From Candidatus Aciduliprofundum sp. JdFR-45 (lineage in GTDB: Archaea > Thermoplasmatota > Thermoplasmata > Thermoplasmatales > JdFR-45), in assembly GCA_002011395.1 (NCBI GenBank), contig MTNG01000132.1:1-7252 (forward strand): 7,252 bases of DNA. Direction: 5' to 3'. Position 1 is the stretch's first letter; each line of letters opens with the position of its first letter. The notes under the pieces are model-generated. The model was given only the letters and a program-made list of their open reading frames with translations, was not told the origin of the DNA and did not search any database. The translations under genes were made by a program, and so were the position numbers. This document shows, piece by piece, positions 4,604 to 7,252 of the stretch.

Positions 4604-7252
4604 ATGATGGTGGACAGAGAGGCCGAACTGAGGCGGTTCATCTCGTTTCTTGAGGAGAACCACGGCGGTGTTGTAGTCGTGCGCGGTTCTCGTGGTATGG
4701 GGAAGACGACGTTCCTGGAGCGCGCCGCCGAGGAACTGAATAAAAGTGGGTATGCCGTTCTCAGGGCACGCGGAGGCGCCAGCGAATACGAACCCTACTA
4801 CATGTGGAAGGAGGCACTCCGCCCCATCGGAAGGGACCACATATTTCACCTGGGCGCCGCGAAGGTGCTGGGCGGCTATATATTCCACGTCAAAAGCGGT
4901 CTGGTTCTGTGCGGGATGGATGTGGACGACGCTGACCTTATGTCCGCCCTGTCGTCCGCCATAATGAAATTTTCCGGCGAAGCAGTGGGCGACACCACGC
5001 GAAAGAGGGTCATAGGTGGGGGACGCAGAAAGATGGTCATTTATCTCGGTGACCACGCCGGCCTCGGCCTCATCGTGGAAGGCGATGTGAACCCCCACCT
5101 TGACAGGATAGCGTTCAGGACGGTTTCCCTCATGGAGGAGAGGTGGGCGCCGGTACTTGAAGGGTGGAACGGCCAGATGGCCGAGGTCCAGGGTATGGGG
5201 GTCTATCTGGAGGACCTCGTTGGCAGGAGAATAGGAATCCTTTCCCGCGAGGAAATACGGGAGGCCCTCGCGGAGATCCTTGATGAACTTGCGGGCAACG
5301 GTGGCGTCGCCGTGATATTTGACGATGTGGACCGCGGCGACCCTGAAAGCCTTGCGCTCCTTGAGGTCATCGCCTCATCCACGCCGCCCAGGACCGTGGT
5401 GCTCGTCTCGTTCACCCCTGAGGCGCTCAGGGACAGGCCGGAAGCCAAGAAGACGATAACCTCCCTCATAGAGAATGGGCGCCCGTCAACGGTCATAGAC
5501 CTGAGACCCCTTGAAGCGGAAGAACTGGGCGAGGTCCTCGGCACGGCTCATCCACACCGCTTCGGCGAGGAATTCATCCGGTGGGTCAGGGACCTGTCGG
5601 GGGGCAACCCCGGAACGGCGCTGGAAGTGCTCAGGCACCTCGCAGATGAGGGCATAGTGAGGGAGAGCCCCGACGGCGTCTGGGTTGAATCCCCCGCCTA
5701 CAGGGACATACCCCCCGAGTCGCTGAGCGTTGGCGAACTCCTCAGGATAAAACTCGCGGACCTCGGCGAAAGGGAGAGGGTCGTTCTGGCCGCCATGCTC
5801 GCGCTGGAGGAGTGGGACCCCTCGGCGATTGAAGAGATAGCGGGGGTGGAGACGCGCGCACTGATGGAGGCGCTTGACAGGCTCGGCTCTGTGGGCTTTG
5901 ACGAGAGGGTGTTCTCGGATGCGCTCCTGCGGGATACGCTCCGCTCGCTCCTCCCCGAAACTCTTCTGGGGATGATGCACAACCGGGCGGCGAGGCACTT
6001 CCTCAGCAGGGGCATGAGGGAGAGGGCAGCGTATCACTATTTCATGGCGCGCTCAACGGAAGGCGTGGAACTCCTGACGGAAATGGCCGGGGCCTACGAG
6101 CGAGATGGGCGAACGCGCCACGCTGCCATGTATTACAGGAGGGCCGCGGAGTTGTCGGAGCGCGCCGGTAAAAACGCGGAATCGCTGTATCACAGGGCCG
6201 CTTCCCTGTTCATGCAGGCCGGCGATTACCGGTCGGCCGTGGAATGCTTTGGCAGGATGAAAAGGGTTGACAGCGGCGCGGCCATGAGGTACATAGTGTC
6301 GCTTCGGAGGGCGAACGACCGGGCAGGCATGGAGGAACTACTGGAGCGTCTCCGGCGTGGGGGTGCGGAGGACTGGGTACTCAATTACGCCGAGGGTGTT
6401 TACCTGTTCATGAAGAAAAAACTACCTGAGGCCCTGTGGTACATAAAGAGGGCCATGGAGACGTATCCTGGCGATGACCCTGAAGTTCTGACGGACATGT
6501 ACAACACCCTCGGGACGTGCCTGATGTCGTCGGGCGAACTCAGGGAGGCCGAGGAGTGCCTGAAAACCGCGCTCAGGCACTCTGAGTCGCTCAACGACAT
6601 GCTCGTCGTGGGTGGCATATACGCGAATCTCGGCGCTCTTCTGCGCAAGATGGGGCGTCTGTCCGAATCGGTGAACATGCACCTCCGCGCGAGGGAGATC
6701 TACGAGATACAGGGGGCCACCGGCCGGCTGGCCAACGTCCTAGCCAACCTCGGTGTCGCGTATCAGAACATGGGCGAACTGCGCATAGCAGGCTATTATT
6801 ACGAGAGGGCGGTTGATGTGTACAGACGCCTGGGAAACAGGGTCTACATGGCTCTGATGCTGTCCAATCTGAGCACGGTCTACCTGTACCTCGGAAAGTT
6901 TGAGGCGGCCCTCCGGTACATGGAGATGGCCGAAGATGCCTTCAGGGAGGAGGAACTCATATATGGCCTCGGGCTCGTTGCGGGCAACAGGGGTGAGTAC
7001 CACCTATACAGAGGAGACCTTGATACGGCCGCCGAGCGATTCAGGGAGGCCGAGCGGCTATTTTCGGAGGTGGGGGTGAAGGAGGGGGTGGCCTACGCCC
7101 GGATACATCTGGCCTGGGCCCTCGCATCGGCGGGCGACCTGACCGGGGCCGCGGAGTCCATTGACCTGGCCCTTGACGACCTGCGAGACGGCGGCCTCTC
7201 GGAGCGCGCTCTGGCCCTGTTCATAAAAGGGCTCATAGAGGGGGAGATGAAG
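4604..7252 (+). CDS. STAND-type ATPase with inserted longin-like region and TPR array, 3' end cut by the window
   Basis: The frame is open from ATG 4604 to the last base (883 codons, no stop), so the C-terminus is missing. A second ATG at 4607 is equally possible. A diverged VDRE box opens the protein, followed by Walker A GSRGMGKT (28-35). Walker B VAVIFDD is only at 235-241, about 200 residues on, against about 90 in the ATPase at 638-3337. The extra stretch (about 86-190) looks like a separate sensory domain. A GGNP (GxP-type) motif near 333-336 and a helical/winged-helix-like region (about 300-470) follow. From about 488 to the end there are roughly nine TPR-like repeats, for example MYNTLGTCLMSSGELREAEE and LANLGVAYQNMGELRIAGYY. 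The strand after Walker B reads VVLVSFTPEA, without the Arg of the ATYR motif in the other ATPase. Probably a cytoplasmic nucleotide-dependent switch; ligand and output are unknown. It is divergent from the sensor gene. Confidence 0.88.
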   Translation, partial: MMVDREAELRRFISFLEENHGGVVVVRGSRGMGKTTFLERAAEELNKSGYAVLRARGGASEYEPYYMWKEALRPIGRDHIFHLGAAKVLGGYIFHVKSGLVLCGMDVDDADLMSALSSAIMKFSGEAVGDTTRKRVIGGGRRKMVIYLGDHAGLGLIVEGDVNPHLDRIAFRTVSLMEERWAPVLEGWNGQMAEVQGMGVYLEDLVGRRIGILSREEIREALAEILDELAGNGGVAVIFDDVDRGDPESLALLEVIASSTPPRTVVLVSFTPEALRDRPEAKKTITSLIENGRPSTVIDLRPLEAEELGEVLGTAHPHRFGEEFIRWVRDLSGGNPGTALEVLRHLADEGIVRESPDGVWVESPAYRDIPPESLSVGELLRIKLADLGERERVVLAAMLALEEWDPSAIEEIAGVETRALMEALDRLGSVGFDERVFSDALLRDTLRSLLPETLLGMMHNRAARHFLSRGMRERAAYHYFMARSTEGVELLTEMAGAYERDGRTRHAAMYYRRAAELSERAGKNAESLYHRAASLFMQAGDYRSAVECFGRMKRVDSGAAMRYIVSLRRANDRAGMEELLERLRRGGAEDWVLNYAEGVYLFMKKKLPEALWYIKRAMETYPGDDPEVLTDMYNTLGTCLMSSGELREAEECLKTALRHSESLNDMLVVGGIYANLGALLRKMGRLSESVNMHLRAREIYEIQGATGRLANVLANLGVAYQNMGELRIAGYYYERAVDVYRRLGNRVYMALMLSNLSTVYLYLGKFEAALRYMEMAEDAFREEELIYGLGLVAGNRGEYHLYRGDLDTAAERFREAERLFSEVGVKEGVAYARIHLAWALASAGDLTGAAESIDLALDDLRDGGLSERALALFIKGLIEGEMK
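4859..5173 (+). other. Candidate longin/roadblock-like domain inserted in the ATPase core
   Basis: This encodes residues about 86-190 of the second STAND ATPase. The predicted order is: strand GGYIFHVKSG, strand LVLCGMDVD, helix ADLMSALSSAIMKFSGEAVG, strands around KRVIGGGRRKMVIYLGD and GLGLIVEGD, then a long helix from PHLDRIAF to EGWNG. This beta-beta-alpha-beta-beta-beta-alpha order and the size of about 100 residues are those of longin/roadblock-type domains. The SG turn and the SAI..F..E helix pattern also recall archaeal longin-like sensory domains. The assignment rests on pattern only and could be wrong; the presence of an insertion relative to the neighbouring ATPase is clearer than its fold. 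Confidence 0.5.

Noticed and set aside
4517..5098. Minus-strand open frame of 193 codons ending in the divergent promoter region
   Set aside because: It is fully opposite the N-terminal part of the second ATPase, whose Walker A motif is clearly real, and it would run through the divergent promoters.

Overview
The window most likely comes from an archaeon, probably a GC-rich euryarchaeote of the Thermoplasmatota type. The lineage guess is an inference. The archaeal call rests on TATA-box promoters with A-rich BRE-like upstream bases, two starts placed for leaderless translation, heavy use of AGG/AGA and ATA codons, and no bacterial -35/-10 promoters. No RNA gene, CRISPR array, insertion sequence or transposase was seen.

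Layout: (1) 1-581 (+) is the C-terminal part of an M20-family amidohydrolase/aminoacylase whose N-terminus lies outside the window. (2) 638-3337 (+) is a STAND/AAA_16-type ATPase with a winged-helix-like region and a long TPR array. (3) 3293-4513 (-) is a PAS-GAF-GAF sensor protein with no visible output domain; its 3' end overlaps the previous gene by 45 bp. (4) 4604 to the window end (+) is a second STAND-TPR ATPase of at least 883 residues. It is transcribed divergently from the sensor gene and its C-terminus is cut off by the window. All of its 883 codons are open.

The sensor gene lies between two large regulatory-type ATPases. It shares a 90-bp divergent promoter region with the second one and a tail-to-tail overlap with the first. 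This arrangement suggests, but does not prove, a signalling module in which a soluble PAS/GAF sensor works with STAND-TPR switch proteins.

The most unusual element is a stretch of about 105 residues in the second ATPase, between Walker A and Walker B, that has no counterpart in the first. Its strand/helix order resembles a longin/roadblock-like sensory domain. The divergent promoter region is also unusual: the two promoters carry a perfect 8-bp inverted TATA element (GGTATAAA...TTTATACC), with an extra TATA-like element next to the sensor start. The M20 hydrolase appears metabolically unrelated.
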